Below are positions 31,917-41,880 of a DNA stretch of 64,000 nucleotides, piece by piece. The notes beneath the pieces were generated by a model. That model was not told the origin of the DNA, did not search any database, and saw only the letters and a list, made by a program, of their open reading frames with translations. The translations under genes were made by a program, and so were the position numbers. This stretch comes from Tenacibaculum sp. (GTDB lineage: Bacteria > Bacteroidota > Bacteroidia > Flavobacteriales > Flavobacteriaceae). Within the stretch, counting starts at the first letter, position 1. Every line of letters starts with the position of its first letter. The DNA lies in assembly GCA_022448525.1 (NCBI GenBank), contig JAKVCX010000010.1:1-64000 (forward strand), given 5' to 3'.

Positions 31917-34796
31917 TTATTTGGTAATAACTCCTTTAAAATAAACCTTAAACCCTCTTCTTTTTGAACTAAATTTTAATTCTCCGTTAATAGTTTTTAT
32001 TCGTTCTTTCATATTCAGCAACCCATTCTTTCTTCCTTTTTCATCGTACTCATAACCAATTCCATTATCTTCGAGAGAAATCTCCAACACATTTTCATTA
32101 TAGAATACATGAAACCAAACTTCGCTAGCCTTACTATGCTTAAAAGCATTTGTCATCGCTTCTTTAAAAACTAATACTAATTGTTTATTCCAGTAGTGTG
32201 GCAGAAACACTTTCGATTTGGAGACGTTATTTTTACTTTTAAAATTTATCTCAGAGTATTCAAATAATTTTTCACCAAAATCATTAAGATAGATTTGAAC
32301 TTCAGAAAGACTGTTGTTATTGTAATCTAGAGACCAAACGAAATCTCTCATTCCACGATATAAGACGTTTGCATCTTTATTTATTTGGAACAGATTTTTA
32401 TACAAACCACTTTCCTTATCACTCTTTTTTAAAGATAGATTTGAAAGCATCGAAATGCTGGCTAATTTATTTCCTAAATCGTCATGAAAATCTTGAGCTA
32501 TTTGATGTCTAACATTTTTCAAATCCTCCTGTAACTGCTCCCTTTCTGAGATAATTTTTTTAAAAACTCTATTCTTTCGTTTTACTCGTACTAATTGTTT
32601 ATAAACAACAAATAATAACCCAATAAGAGTTAATACAATAAAACAAACGTATAACCAACTACTCTCGTACCAAGGTTTGCTAATTAGAAAGCCAAACATG
32701 TTTGTGTAATTCCAATTACTTAATCCATCTTTATATCTAAATGTTATAGCATATTTTCCTTCCTCTAAATTTTGGAAATCTATTTTATCATTTAATAGTT
32801 CAGTCCATTTAGTTTCGTTTAATCGATACTGTATTTTTACAGTATTAGGATTGATATAATTTATAGGAATAACTGAAAAGTTAGCTTGGTTCTGGTCAAT
32901 CAATAACTTTGTATTGGACTGAACTTGAAATGGTTTTTGATTATCATAAACAAACATACCTCGATTTCCTATGACATATAAATAATCATTAAACTCAGTG
33001 ATTTTATTTAGAGCTGAAGATCTTTGACCCAAATTCTTATCAATGTGATAAAACTGACCTTCTTTTAAAACATTTAATCCTCGCTGAGTGACAACCCACA
33101 AAATGCCATGATGATCTGAAAATAAGCCATTAACATGATTACTAATTAAGCCATTTTTTGTAGTAAAATTCTCAATCTTATTATCAGTTATTTTATACAA
33201 GCCTTTATTGGTTCCTAACCAGAGGGCGTTTTTATGAACAAGTATATCTGCAAATGAATTTGCAGAAACTCCAAATTCCTTATTCCAAATGTAATAATTG
33301 TGAGAGTTTACATTGAAAACATACATTCCAACAGGATCATAAATAGCATAAATTTTATCCTTAAAACGAACTGCTTTTGAAATATAAACTCCAGTATCTT
33401 CAGAAAATATTGGTATTATCGTATCGGTTTCTGATTGGGTAATTTTAATCTTATTATCAACAAATCTAATTTTCTTATTTGTGTCTGTTTTAAATTCAAA
33501 TATTTTCGAAGGTTTACTTCCAATGTTAATATTCTTAAACTTACTATGAAAAGTTAAATAATTTGAATTTGGGATTATTAAATCTAATTTCCTTGAAGTT
33601 TGCTTTACAAAATTTTCGGTATGAAATGGTATTTTTTGATTTGAAACAGAATGATGTTCATCTAAATAATAGAGAATATTAGGGGCCATTGTCATAACTC
33701 CTGTTTCAAGAGTTATTACATCCGTCAAATTATTTTTCTCGAAATACTGATCACCTAAAAATAAGTTGTTTGTATTTAGCAATTGATAGATTCCAGAACC
33801 GTAAGTAGTAATCCATAAGCTAGCATCGGTATCAAATAAGAAATCGGATATTGAACTATTAATTCCTACTTTCTTTGATATATTAACAAGGTGATTGTTT
33901 TCTAATGAATAACTGTACAGCTGCCTTAATCCATCTTCACTTTTAATGTGTACGAAATAGACTTTATTTCTGTTTTCCTGAATTTGGATGATTTTACCTA
34001 CAGGTAATTTTAATTTTCTTTTTTCTAGTAATCTTGATTTATCATAAAAACTCAAGGTATTATAACTTGAAATTATAGTGTAATCGTTAACCTGTAATAA
34101 GGCATGAACCGACCTTTTATTCGAGAAAATACCCCCTAACTTAATTAATTCCGATTGGTTAAATTCATAAACTCCATCTAAATCAATCCCAATTGAAGTA
34201 TTTAGTTCAGAATCATATAACAGAACCTTGTCATGTAACTGAGTATGATTAATATCTGGAATATCAAATTTATAACTATTTTGACTTTTAATTAATTTTC
34301 CCTTTTTCAGGCCTAAAAACTCTGCTCTTAAACCATGGGAATTTACATTATAGATTGATAGTTTATGTGTATTTGAAAAGCCCAATATGATACTATCATT
34401 AACCCTGTAAATTTTGTTGATTTTAGATAAATCTTTTTTATCCGAGAGTTCATATTTATAAATTGAATCATTCTTTAATACATGAATACCTCTTCCCCAA
34501 GTTGCTATGAAATATTGATCATTCTTTTGATCTTCTACAACATCAATTACATAATTTGATTTCAATCCCTTTTCAAAGCCATAACTTTTTATTTCTTTTC
34601 CATTAAATCTTACCAGACCATCATCTGTTCCTGCCCAAATAAAACCTTTTGAATCTTGAATGATTTGATACGTGATATCATGAGGTAATCCATCTTCAGT
34701 GGTGTAATGTTTATATATGAGGTCTTGTGCCTTAACTTGAAAAACAAACAAGAATAGGAATAATATAATGGGATAATATGGAAGTGATTTTTTCAA
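31917..34796 (-). CDS. Two-component sensor with propeller, Y_Y_Y and HisKA_3 domains
   Basis: Protein of 959 residues. A signal peptide ending VKAQ precedes two-component-regulator propeller repeats (about 25-620; LPHDITYQIIQDSKGFIWAGTDDG, LISNHVNGLFSDHHGILWVV), a Y_Y_Y-like beta domain, one membrane helix (about 712-732) and a cytoplasmic HisKA_3 kinase with phosphoacceptor histidine in DFHDDLGNKL and an HATPase domain (NAFKHSKAS, DNGIGY, GLLNMKERI). The periplasmic propeller is the usual Bacteroidetes sensor for saccharides or other ligands. It forms an operon with the NarL-type regulator 10 bp downstream. Confidence 0.92.
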   Translation of the reverse strand: MKKSLPYYPIILFLFLFVFQVKAQDLIYKHYTTEDGLPHDITYQIIQDSKGFIWAGTDDGLVRFNGKEIKSYGFEKGLKSNYVIDVVEDQKNDQYFIATWGRGIHVLKNDSIYKYELSDKKDLSKINKIYRVNDSIILGFSNTHKLSIYNVNSHGLRAEFLGLKKGKLIKSQNSYKFDIPDINHTQLHDKVLLYDSELNTSIGIDLDGVYEFNQSELIKLGGIFSNKRSVHALLQVNDYTIISSYNTLSFYDKSRLLEKRKLKLPVGKIIQIQENRNKVYFVHIKSEDGLRQLYSYSLENNHLVNISKKVGINSSISDFLFDTDASLWITTYGSGIYQLLNTNNLFLGDQYFEKNNLTDVITLETGVMTMAPNILYYLDEHHSVSNQKIPFHTENFVKQTSRKLDLIIPNSNYLTFHSKFKNINIGSKPSKIFEFKTDTNKKIRFVDNKIKITQSETDTIIPIFSEDTGVYISKAVRFKDKIYAIYDPVGMYVFNVNSHNYYIWNKEFGVSANSFADILVHKNALWLGTNKGLYKITDNKIENFTTKNGLISNHVNGLFSDHHGILWVVTQRGLNVLKEGQFYHIDKNLGQRSSALNKITEFNDYLYVIGNRGMFVYDNQKPFQVQSNTKLLIDQNQANFSVIPINYINPNTVKIQYRLNETKWTELLNDKIDFQNLEEGKYAITFRYKDGLSNWNYTNMFGFLISKPWYESSWLYVCFIVLTLIGLLFVVYKQLVRVKRKNRVFKKIISEREQLQEDLKNVRHQIAQDFHDDLGNKLASISMLSNLSLKKSDKESGLYKNLFQINKDANVLYRGMRDFVWSLDYNNNSLSEVQIYLNDFGEKLFEYSEINFKSKNNVSKSKVFLPHYWNKQLVLVFKEAMTNAFKHSKASEVWFHVFYNENVLEISLEDNGIGYEYDEKGRKNGLLNMKERIKTINGELKFSSKRRGFKVYFKGVITK

Positions 34797-34916
34797 ATAA
34801 ATAGTGACGGAAAACTGAACAAATATCTTGAAATAAATTTATTCTAAAGAACACTCAAATTAAATAATAGAAAGTAAATCCTACCTGATATAATTACAGA
34901 TAGGATTTTTAATATA

Positions 34917-37004
34917 TTAATTACATGGGCTATAACTAAAACTTGTTACCTCAGGATTAACACTCCAAATACCCATATTGAGATCAATAATAAAATTTGT
35001 ATCAATTTGCACACAAGACAAGTTATCATTAAATCTGGCATTAAAAGACTGAATATTTGCATTATTACCATTAGCAATATTCACTTTTTCTAAATTATTT
35101 TTGGTTAGTTGAACTGATTTTAATGATGGATTATTTGAAAGATCCAGCTCTACTAATTTATTATTCGGCATACTTAAAACCTGTAAACTAGTATTTTGAG
35201 ACACGTCTACAGAAGTAATTTGATTATTACTAAGATACAACTCTTTCAATGCTTCAGAATTAGCTGTCATCACACTTTCTAACGCATTCAATTCAGCATT
35301 TACTACTCTCAAATTTTCATTTTTAGAAAAATCCAAACTTTCTAAATTGTTTGATCTAAGTGCAATGTAATCAAGGTTTAAATTGGTAGAAATATCAATC
35401 ATTTGTAAACTATTATTGATTAAAACTAAACTTTTAATCTCTGTACTGTTATTTAAATCTATAGATGTAAGTTGATTATCTTGACAGTTAAGTGTACCTA
35501 ATTTTGGTAAATTAGAAGCCTCTAAAGAAGTAAGATTATTTTTAGGAAGGTAAATATTCTTGATATTTATATTATGAGAAAAATCAATACTTGAAAGTTT
35601 ATTTTCTGACAATGACAGATTTTCTAATAACACATTTTTAGTTAAGTCAATACTCTCCAAATCATTATTATCTGCTACTAAAATCTTTAAATTTACATTA
35701 TTAGTTAAGTCTAAATTACTCAAAGAATTATTACTGCACCTAAGATCTTCTAATAAAGTGTTTTGTGATAAGTTTAAACTTACTAGAGGATTACCATAAG
35801 AATAAATTACTTTTAACTGAGTATTATTCGATAAATCAACACTTGATATATTGTTATTTTGAAAAAATAGTTTTGTAATGTTATGAAACGATTCAATTCC
35901 TTTTAAATCATTAATACCTAAACCTCCTACACTTACAATACCTGAGTATGACTCTGCCTCACTGATTTCAATTTTAGAATTACCATTTGTATCAATATTA
36001 TGATTGTTTAGTAATTCCGCTAAGAATTTTTCATCAGGTATTGAAACTGTATTTCCTTCTTCAACATCAGTCACATTGATAGTGATTTCTGCTTCTGCAT
36101 ATTTGTCTTCATCCGTTACTCTTATAACTACAATATGTTGTTGAGTAGTTTCATAATCTAACTCTTTACCCGAAACTAAACTTAACTTTCCTTCACTAGT
36201 AATTTCGAATAACATATTATCCACAACTGAATAACTTAAAATATCTCCGTCAGGATCGGAAGCTATAACGGTCCCAATAACTTCATCAGCACTTATATTC
36301 TCTGCCACAGAAAAAGTTTGATTTTCTATTACAGGAGGGTTATTTTCATTTACATCTGTAACATTGATAGTTATTTCTGCTGACCTTACCTCCTTACTAT
36401 CTGATACTTGTACTAAAAATTTATGAGTGGTTTGAGTTTCATAATCAAGCTCTTTTCCAGAGACTAAACTAAGAGTTCCATCTTGAGTAACTTCAAACAT
36501 TTCCGATTCCAATACTGTAAATTGCAATTTATCATTATCTGGATCTGAAGCTTCAACTTTACCAATAGATTCTCCATCTCCTATAGACTCAGGCACGGTA
36601 AATGATTGATTTTTGATAAGTGGACCTTGATTTTCATCTATATCTTTTACGTTTATAGTAATTGTTGCTGTACTCGACTCTTTTCCATCAGATACTTCAA
36701 CAATAATAGAATGGGTTACTTTACTTTCAAAATCGAGTTGTTTTTCAGCAAAGAGACTTAACTCACCCTCTTCGGATAATTCAAACAAGTCCTCATCGTT
36801 TTCCTTAATGGTAAATATTAAGTCGTCATCATCTTCATCAGTAGCAACAATATTTCCAATAATTTCTAAATCATTGATATTCTCGAAAACTTCAAAAACC
36901 TGATTATCAACTTTTGGAATTGAGTTTACTTTTTCATCTTCATCACATGCGACAATAGTCATAATCGTCATAAAAACAATACTTATACTTCTTTTAATTC
37001 TCAT
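34917..37004 (-). CDS. Cadherin- and LRR-containing lipoprotein
   Basis: Protein of 695 residues with lipobox TIVAC at Cys20. Three cadherin-like repeats (about 30-330) carry the calcium-type motifs ATDEDDDDL, ASDPDNDKL and ASDPDGDIL and the ending TINVTDVNEN. They are followed by an acidic ISEAES segment and about a dozen LRRs of the LDLSNNTxL kind, then a final GNNANIQSF...LSCVQI cap as in the giant LRR proteins. It should be lipid-anchored, probably at the cell surface. The promoter has a perfect -7 box (37035-37042) and a 17-bp palindrome. Confidence 0.88.
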   Translation of the reverse strand: MRIKRSISIVFMTIMTIVACDEDEKVNSIPKVDNQVFEVFENINDLEIIGNIVATDEDDDDLIFTIKENDEDLFELSEEGELSLFAEKQLDFESKVTHSIIVEVSDGKESSTATITINVKDIDENQGPLIKNQSFTVPESIGDGESIGKVEASDPDNDKLQFTVLESEMFEVTQDGTLSLVSGKELDYETQTTHKFLVQVSDSKEVRSAEITINVTDVNENNPPVIENQTFSVAENISADEVIGTVIASDPDGDILSYSVVDNMLFEITSEGKLSLVSGKELDYETTQQHIVVIRVTDEDKYAEAEITINVTDVEEGNTVSIPDEKFLAELLNNHNIDTNGNSKIEISEAESYSGIVSVGGLGINDLKGIESFHNITKLFFQNNNISSVDLSNNTQLKVIYSYGNPLVSLNLSQNTLLEDLRCSNNSLSNLDLTNNVNLKILVADNNDLESIDLTKNVLLENLSLSENKLSSIDFSHNINIKNIYLPKNNLTSLEASNLPKLGTLNCQDNQLTSIDLNNSTEIKSLVLINNSLQMIDISTNLNLDYIALRSNNLESLDFSKNENLRVVNAELNALESVMTANSEALKELYLSNNQITSVDVSQNTSLQVLSMPNNKLVELDLSNNPSLKSVQLTKNNLEKVNIANGNNANIQSFNARFNDNLSCVQIDTNFIIDLNMGIWSVNPEVTSFSYSPCN

Positions 37005-37034
37005 TTTAATCTATTTACTAATTTTTTGTTTGGG

Positions 37035-37111
37035 CAAAATTAGCGTAGTACTGAATTTTAAAATTCACCCATTTCGGGTGATTTATATTCTATGAAATGC
37101 TGATAGTTTTG
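37035..37111. promoter_or_regulatory. Divergent promoters flanking a 17-bp palindrome
   Basis: TCACCCATTTCGGGTGA (37065-37081) lies exactly midway between two perfect -7 elements: TAATTTTG on the minus strand (37035-37042), facing the cadherin/LRR gene, and TAGTTTTG on the plus strand (37104-37111), facing a short RNA unit. Each -7 centre is 34.5 bp from the palindrome centre, close to an activator position. Confidence 0.65.
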
Positions 37112-37117
37112 TAGTAT

Positions 37118-37280
37118 CAATTTTGAATATGATGAATAAGAAAGTGTTATTACTGCTAAGTATTACTTATTATTAAATAAAAAGTAATCGTAGAAGTTTT
37201 TCACCACCTGGTAATACTTTTGGAAGGGGAAAAGTATTACAATTTTAAGGGCTCGCATGTTTTCATACGAGCTCTTTTTT
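37118..37280 (+). ncRNA. Candidate short plus-strand RNA with leader-like structure
   Basis: From a start about 7 nt after the -7 box, a transcript of about 160 nt would run to a strong terminator. It contains a 15-codon ORF, an 11-bp perfect hairpin GTAATACTTTT-GGAAGGGG-AAAAGTATTAC (37211-37240), and the terminator stem AAGGGCTCG (37247-37255) with CGAGCTCTT (37268-37276) and six T. AAGTATTAC at 37158-37166 repeats the right arm of the first hairpin, so alternative pairing is possible. No plus-strand gene follows, so it is not an ordinary attenuator. Confidence 0.55.
37129..37176 (+). CDS. Possible 15-residue leader-like peptide
   Basis: The frame encodes MMNKKVLLLLSITYY with four leucine codons in a row (TTA TTA CTG CTA), and its stop lies just before the hairpins. 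It resembles a leader peptide, but no leucine gene follows. Confidence 0.25.
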   Translation: MMNKKVLLLLSITYY

Positions 37281-37308
37281 ATGGAATTATTGGAACTTAC
37301 GTTTCCAT

Positions 37309-37340
37309 AAAAAAAACCGACTCAAATAATGAATCGGTTT
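37309..37340 (-). terminator. Terminator of the RND efflux operon
   Basis: AAACCGA (37314-37320) pairs with TCGGTTT (37334-37340); the minus strand then has eight T (37316-37309). A second small stem, ATGAAGTA with TACTTCAT, lies just upstream in the transcript. Confidence 0.8.
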
Positions 37341-37396
37341 CCTTGAAACATGAAGTATTTTTACTTCATAGGGATATAACTAAGGGGAATATTTTT

Positions 37397-37585
37397 TTAG
37401 GATTTTGCTCCTAATTTCTTTAAAATATCTTCCATTAAACACCATTTGGTTATTGATGATTGTAATAAGTTCGCTCCAACAAATGCAGTAAACCACAACC
37501 AATTGATATTCACTTTAACAGCCAATACAACACTTATTAATATAAATGTTCCGGCAATAGCTCGAATAATTTGTTCTATCTTCAT
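37397..37585 (-). CDS. DUF2892 (YgaP-type) small membrane protein
   Basis: Protein of 62 residues with two hydrophobic segments (about 9-25 and 28-42) and the closing pattern CLMEDILKKLGAKS typical of the DUF2892 family. This family occurs as the membrane part of the rhodanese YgaP and as stand-alone proteins near sulphur-related genes. It starts 1 bp after the RND transporter gene and ends the efflux operon. The link to sulphur chemistry is from the family only; no rhodanese domain is present. Confidence 0.85.
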   Translation of the reverse strand: MKIEQIIRAIAGTFILISVVLAVKVNINWLWFTAFVGANLLQSSITKWCLMEDILKKLGAKS

Positions 37586-37586
37586 T

Positions 37587-40500
37587 TTACTTATAATTTT
37601 TACGTTCTATTAAATAATATACAAGTGGAACGACAAGCAATGTCAGAATCGTTGCGGTAATAGTTCCACCCATCAATGAAATTGCTAAACCTTGAAAGAT
37701 AGGATCGAATAAGATTACAAATGCTCCGATAACAACAGTTCCTGCAGTTAATAAAATTGGAGTTGTTCGCACAGCTCCTGCTTCAATTACAGCTTGTGCT
37801 AACGGAATTCCTTCTGATAAACGAAGGTTTACAAAGTCAATTAGCAATACTGAATTCCGAACCATAATTCCTGCTAACGCAATCATTCCGATAAAAGATG
37901 TAGCTGTGAAATAAGCGTCCATTAACCAGTGACCTAATACAATTCCTACCATAGATAATGGAATTGCGACCATCATAACCACTGGAGCTTTAAAGTTTTG
38001 AAACCAACCTACAATCAACATGTAAATGATGATAATGGCTCCTAAAAATGCAATTCCTAAATCTCGGAATACTTCCAACGTAATTTGCCATTCTCCATCC
38101 CACTTCACAGTGTAGTTATCTTCGTACTTTGGTTGTCCTAAATATTTTTCTTCTAATTCATATCCTTTAGGTAACGGAATCTCTTTCAATTTTGCTTCCA
38201 TTCCTAAAATTGCGTATGCCGGACTTTCTAATGCTCCAGCCATATCGGCCATAACATAAACTACTCTTTTTTGATTTTTGCGATAAATACTTTTTTCATT
38301 GTTTTTTTCTTGAACTTCAGCCAAATCACCAACAGAAACCATTGTCCCTAATTTAGATTTGATTTGAAGTTGAGAAATATCTGAAATGGTTGATTTTTCC
38401 TTTTCATCTAAGGCTAAAACAATACCTATTTGTTTCGAAGAGTTTTCATTATATAAGTTAGAAACTGCTCTGTTTGAAAGTGCTGAGTTTAATGTATATA
38501 CTATTTGCTGTGGAGCGATTCCATATAGCATTGCTTTTTCTTTATCTACTACAAATTCGTATTCAATTGTTTCATCTTCCACCATCCAATCGATATCTAC
38601 AACATCCTCAGTATTCTTTAAAATGTTTTGAACCTCATTCGCGATTTTAATTTGTTTGTCATAATCTGGCCCATAAACCTCAGCTACTATCGTTGATAAT
38701 ACTGGTGGGCCAGGAGGAACTTCAACTAATTTCACATTTGCGCCAAACGGTTCTGCTATTTTTTGAATTGCTCCACGCATTGATTTTACAATTCCATGAC
38801 TTTGTTCATCTCGATCATGTTTGTCGGTTAAGTTCACTTGGATATCCGCCATATTACTTCCTCCACGTAAATCATAATGGCGAACTAATCCATTGAATGT
38901 AATAGGAGCCGAAGTACCAACATAACTTTGATAATTCACAACATCAGTTCTCGTTGATAAATATTGAGCTATTTCTTTAGTTACCACAGATGTCCTTTCT
39001 AAAGTTGTTCCTTCTGGCATATCAATGACTACTTGAAACTCATTCTTATTATCAAAAGGCAACATTTTTACAGCTACAGATTTGGTGAAAAACATTCCTA
39101 AAGATCCAAATAATAACAAAGTTGTAATTCCTAAAAAAATCCACCTTTTCGTTGGACTTTCAATTAACGGACGTTCAAACTTTTCATACAACTTGTATAT
39201 TGCAGTTCCTTGCATCGCTTTTGTTTCGTCTTCTACAAAAGCTTCTTCTTTTCCATTATCTTTTTCACGTAAGAAAATGTATCCTAAATACGGTGTAATT
39301 GTTAGTGCAACAAATAAGGAAAGTATCATTGCTATAGAAGCACCAATTGGCATCGGACTCATATAAGGTCCCATTAAACCTGACACAAATGCCATTGGCA
39401 AAACAGAAGCAATTACTGTAAATGTTGCCAATATTGTTGGATTTCCTACTTCATTAATTGCATACAACGCAGCCTCTTTTAATGCCAAACGTTTCATTTT
39501 AAAATGCCTGTGCATATTTTCTGCAATAATAATACTATCGTCTACTACAATTCCAGTTACAAAAACTAAAGCGAATAAAGTAATTCGGTTTAACGTGTAA
39601 TCGAGCATATAGTAACTCAATAATGTTAGAGCGAATGTAATTGGAACTGATAAGAAAACTACCAATCCACCACGCCAACCCATAGCTAACATTACCACTA
39701 AAGTCACTGCGATAATCGCACCGATTAAATGCATTAATAATTCAGATACTTTTTGAGAAGCGGTTTCTCCATAATTCCTGGTCACCTCAACATGCAAATC
39801 ATCTGGAATTAAGTTTCTTCTTAAATGTTGAATTTTATCTAAAATAATAGCTGCAATTTGCATGGCATCCGCTCCTTTTCTCTTGGCCACAGAAATTGTT
39901 ACTGCAGGATATTCCGATTTAAATGTTTGAGATTTTTCACTTGCTTGTCCAAATCCTAAACTCACATAATTCTTAGGAATCTCTCCTCCCTCAATAATTT
40001 TAGCTACTTGCTTTAGGTAAATCGGTTGGTTTTGTTTTACTCCTACCACCAAGTTTTCAACATCTTCTGTCGTTTTTAAAAATCGTCCAGTCGATACCAA
40101 AAATTCTTGATCGTTTCGATTATACTTTCCAGCACTCATTTGCTGATTACTCGCTTTTATCATTTCAGCAACCGAAAGAAAATCTAAACCACTCGCAGCC
40201 AATTTATCTTTATCTAAAACTACTCGTAATTCCCTATCTCTTCCTCCAATTTTATGAGTAATGGCAACATCGTTTACCTTTTCAATCTCATTGGTTACTT
40301 CCTCTGCAATTTGCTTTAGTTGATAATCATCATAATTTTCACTCCATAAGGTTAAACCTAACATTGGAACATCATCAATAGCACGTGTTTTTACCAAAGG
40401 CATCGTAACTCCTTTTGGCATTTGATCCATATGCTTACTGATTTCGTTATATAACTTTACAAAAGAGCGTTCAATATCTTCTCCCACATAAAACTGAACA

Positions 40501-40790
40501 ATAACCATTGCTTGCTCTTTCATGGAAGTTGAATACACATATTCTACTCCTTTTATGTTAGAAATTATTTTCTCTAAAGGTTTGGCAATTCTAGATTCAA
40601 CTTCTGTTGGACTTGCTCCAGGATATCCAACGAAGATGTCTGCCATTGGAACATCGATTTGAGGCTCTTCTTCTCTCGGAATTAAAAACGACGTGTACAC
40701 CCCAATGACCATAAACACAATCATTAACAACACGGTGATTTTAGAACCGATAAAACCTTTTGCTATTTTTCCTGCTAATCCTTCTTTCAT
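37587..40790 (-). CDS. RND efflux transporter, inner-membrane permease
   Basis: Protein of 1067 residues of the AcrB/HAE family with the expected twelve membrane helices in two halves. It begins with the first helix and PREEEPQIDVPMADIFVGYPGAS. The proton-relay aspartates lie in VTGIVVDDSIIIAEN, and the second half repeats the layout with PLSMVGIVLGHW and GIMVRNSVLLIDF. It pumps substrate from periplasm or membrane through the TolC channel, with the lipoprotein adaptor encoded next to it. Substrate is unknown. It lies 8 bp after the adaptor gene. Confidence 0.94.
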   Translation of the reverse strand: MKEGLAGKIAKGFIGSKITVLLMIVFMVIGVYTSFLIPREEEPQIDVPMADIFVGYPGASPTEVESRIAKPLEKIISNIKGVEYVYSTSMKEQAMVIVQFYVGEDIERSFVKLYNEISKHMDQMPKGVTMPLVKTRAIDDVPMLGLTLWSENYDDYQLKQIAEEVTNEIEKVNDVAITHKIGGRDRELRVVLDKDKLAASGLDFLSVAEMIKASNQQMSAGKYNRNDQEFLVSTGRFLKTTEDVENLVVGVKQNQPIYLKQVAKIIEGGEIPKNYVSLGFGQASEKSQTFKSEYPAVTISVAKRKGADAMQIAAIILDKIQHLRRNLIPDDLHVEVTRNYGETASQKVSELLMHLIGAIIAVTLVVMLAMGWRGGLVVFLSVPITFALTLLSYYMLDYTLNRITLFALVFVTGIVVDDSIIIAENMHRHFKMKRLALKEAALYAINEVGNPTILATFTVIASVLPMAFVSGLMGPYMSPMPIGASIAMILSLFVALTITPYLGYIFLREKDNGKEEAFVEDETKAMQGTAIYKLYEKFERPLIESPTKRWIFLGITTLLLFGSLGMFFTKSVAVKMLPFDNKNEFQVVIDMPEGTTLERTSVVTKEIAQYLSTRTDVVNYQSYVGTSAPITFNGLVRHYDLRGGSNMADIQVNLTDKHDRDEQSHGIVKSMRGAIQKIAEPFGANVKLVEVPPGPPVLSTIVAEVYGPDYDKQIKIANEVQNILKNTEDVVDIDWMVEDETIEYEFVVDKEKAMLYGIAPQQIVYTLNSALSNRAVSNLYNENSSKQIGIVLALDEKEKSTISDISQLQIKSKLGTMVSVGDLAEVQEKNNEKSIYRKNQKRVVYVMADMAGALESPAYAILGMEAKLKEIPLPKGYELEEKYLGQPKYEDNYTVKWDGEWQITLEVFRDLGIAFLGAIIIIYMLIVGWFQNFKAPVVMMVAIPLSMVGIVLGHWLMDAYFTATSFIGMIALAGIMVRNSVLLIDFVNLRLSEGIPLAQAVIEAGAVRTTPILLTAGTVVIGAFVILFDPIFQGLAISLMGGTITATILTLLVVPLVYYLIERKNYK

Positions 40791-40798
40791 TTTCTTAT

Positions 40799-41869
40799 TT
40801 ATTGAATTGAAATATTGGCACCGTTATACAATTGACCATCAGCAGAGAGTATATAGGTTTCTTCAGCTTTTAAACCAGATAACACCTCTACTTCATTACC
40901 AAATGAACGACCTAATCGTAACCAACGTAATAATGCTTTATTGTTCTGACTTACCGTATAAACACCTTGCAATTGTCCTTGCTCAACAATAGCCGATTTA
41001 GGAATTCTTACCGTGGTTTCAGATGTATTTAATTTCTCTACTGGAAATTGAACTGTTGCAAACATTCCTGATAATATCGATGCATCTGTTTTATCTAAAG
41101 CTACTTTCACCACATATTGCCCACCAGTGTTTTTGGCAGAAGAACTTACTTCAGCTACTTTTCCCTTTATGGTTTTGTTGATAGATTTTATTAAAACTTC
41201 AACCTCAGTATTCCTCTTGATTTTTGAAATCTCAGTTTCTGGAACTCTAGCTAGAACTTCAAAACCTCCTTTTCCTTCAACAGAAACTAAAGGCATTCCT
41301 GGGTTTGCCATAGTACCTTTATCAATAAAAGTGTTTGTTACAACTCCAGAAAATGGTGCACGAATATTTGTATAAGCAAACTGAGCATTTATTTCATTTC
41401 TCATTTGTGTTGCTGCTTGTAAACTAGCTTTCGCCATTTCATAACGAGCAGTCATGTCATCAACTTCTTTTTGAGAAGCACTATTTTGGGCAAACAAATT
41501 TTTAAAACGATTGTAATCTTTCTCAGCATTTTTCAAACCTGTTTCAGCTTTAATTATTGATGCTTCCACTTGAGCTTTTTTAGCCTGAAGATCAGAATTG
41601 TTGATCGACACTAACAACTGTCCTTTTGTAACTTTATCTCCAACTTTTACATATAATTCATTCACAAATCCCATCATACGCGTACTTAAATCTGCACTTG
41701 ATTCAGCTTGTACAACACCACTGACACTGATGAATGATGCATTTTCATTTGAGATAACTTTTTGAACTTTAACTGGAATTGCAGGATCATTATTTACCGA
41801 AGTTTCAGCCTTCTTTTTTCCACAACTTACTATAATTGTTACCAGAATAAGAGCTATATATTTTTTCAT
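40799..41869 (-). CDS. RND efflux periplasmic adaptor lipoprotein
   Basis: Membrane-fusion protein of 356 residues with lipobox IIVSC at Cys16. The first biotinyl-lipoyl half has GFVNELYVKVGDKVTKGQLL, a helical hairpin spans about 95-160, and the second half has YTNIRAPFSGVVTNTFIDKGTMANPG. A beta-barrel domain follows with IPKSAIVEQGQLQGVYTV. It links the permease to the TolC channel. It lies 11 bp after the tolC-like gene and 8 bp before the permease gene. Confidence 0.93.
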   Translation of the reverse strand: MKKYIALILVTIIVSCGKKKAETSVNNDPAIPVKVQKVISNENASFISVSGVVQAESSADLSTRMMGFVNELYVKVGDKVTKGQLLVSINNSDLQAKKAQVEASIIKAETGLKNAEKDYNRFKNLFAQNSASQKEVDDMTARYEMAKASLQAATQMRNEINAQFAYTNIRAPFSGVVTNTFIDKGTMANPGMPLVSVEGKGGFEVLARVPETEISKIKRNTEVEVLIKSINKTIKGKVAEVSSSAKNTGGQYVVKVALDKTDASILSGMFATVQFPVEKLNTSETTVRIPKSAIVEQGQLQGVYTVSQNNKALLRWLRLGRSFGNEVEVLSGLKAEETYILSADGQLYNGANISIQ

Positions 41870-41880
41870 TTATGTACTTA

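Noticed and set aside
37129..37280. Classical leucine-operon attenuator
   Set aside because: No leucine or other biosynthetic gene follows on the plus strand, so ordinary attenuation in cis has nothing to control. Kept only as an orphan leader-like RNA.
37220..37414. Plus-strand ORF of 64 codons
   Set aside because: It runs through the strong plus-strand terminator at 37247-37280 and a second hairpin, and overlaps the end of the DUF2892 gene. It is not a plausible protein gene.
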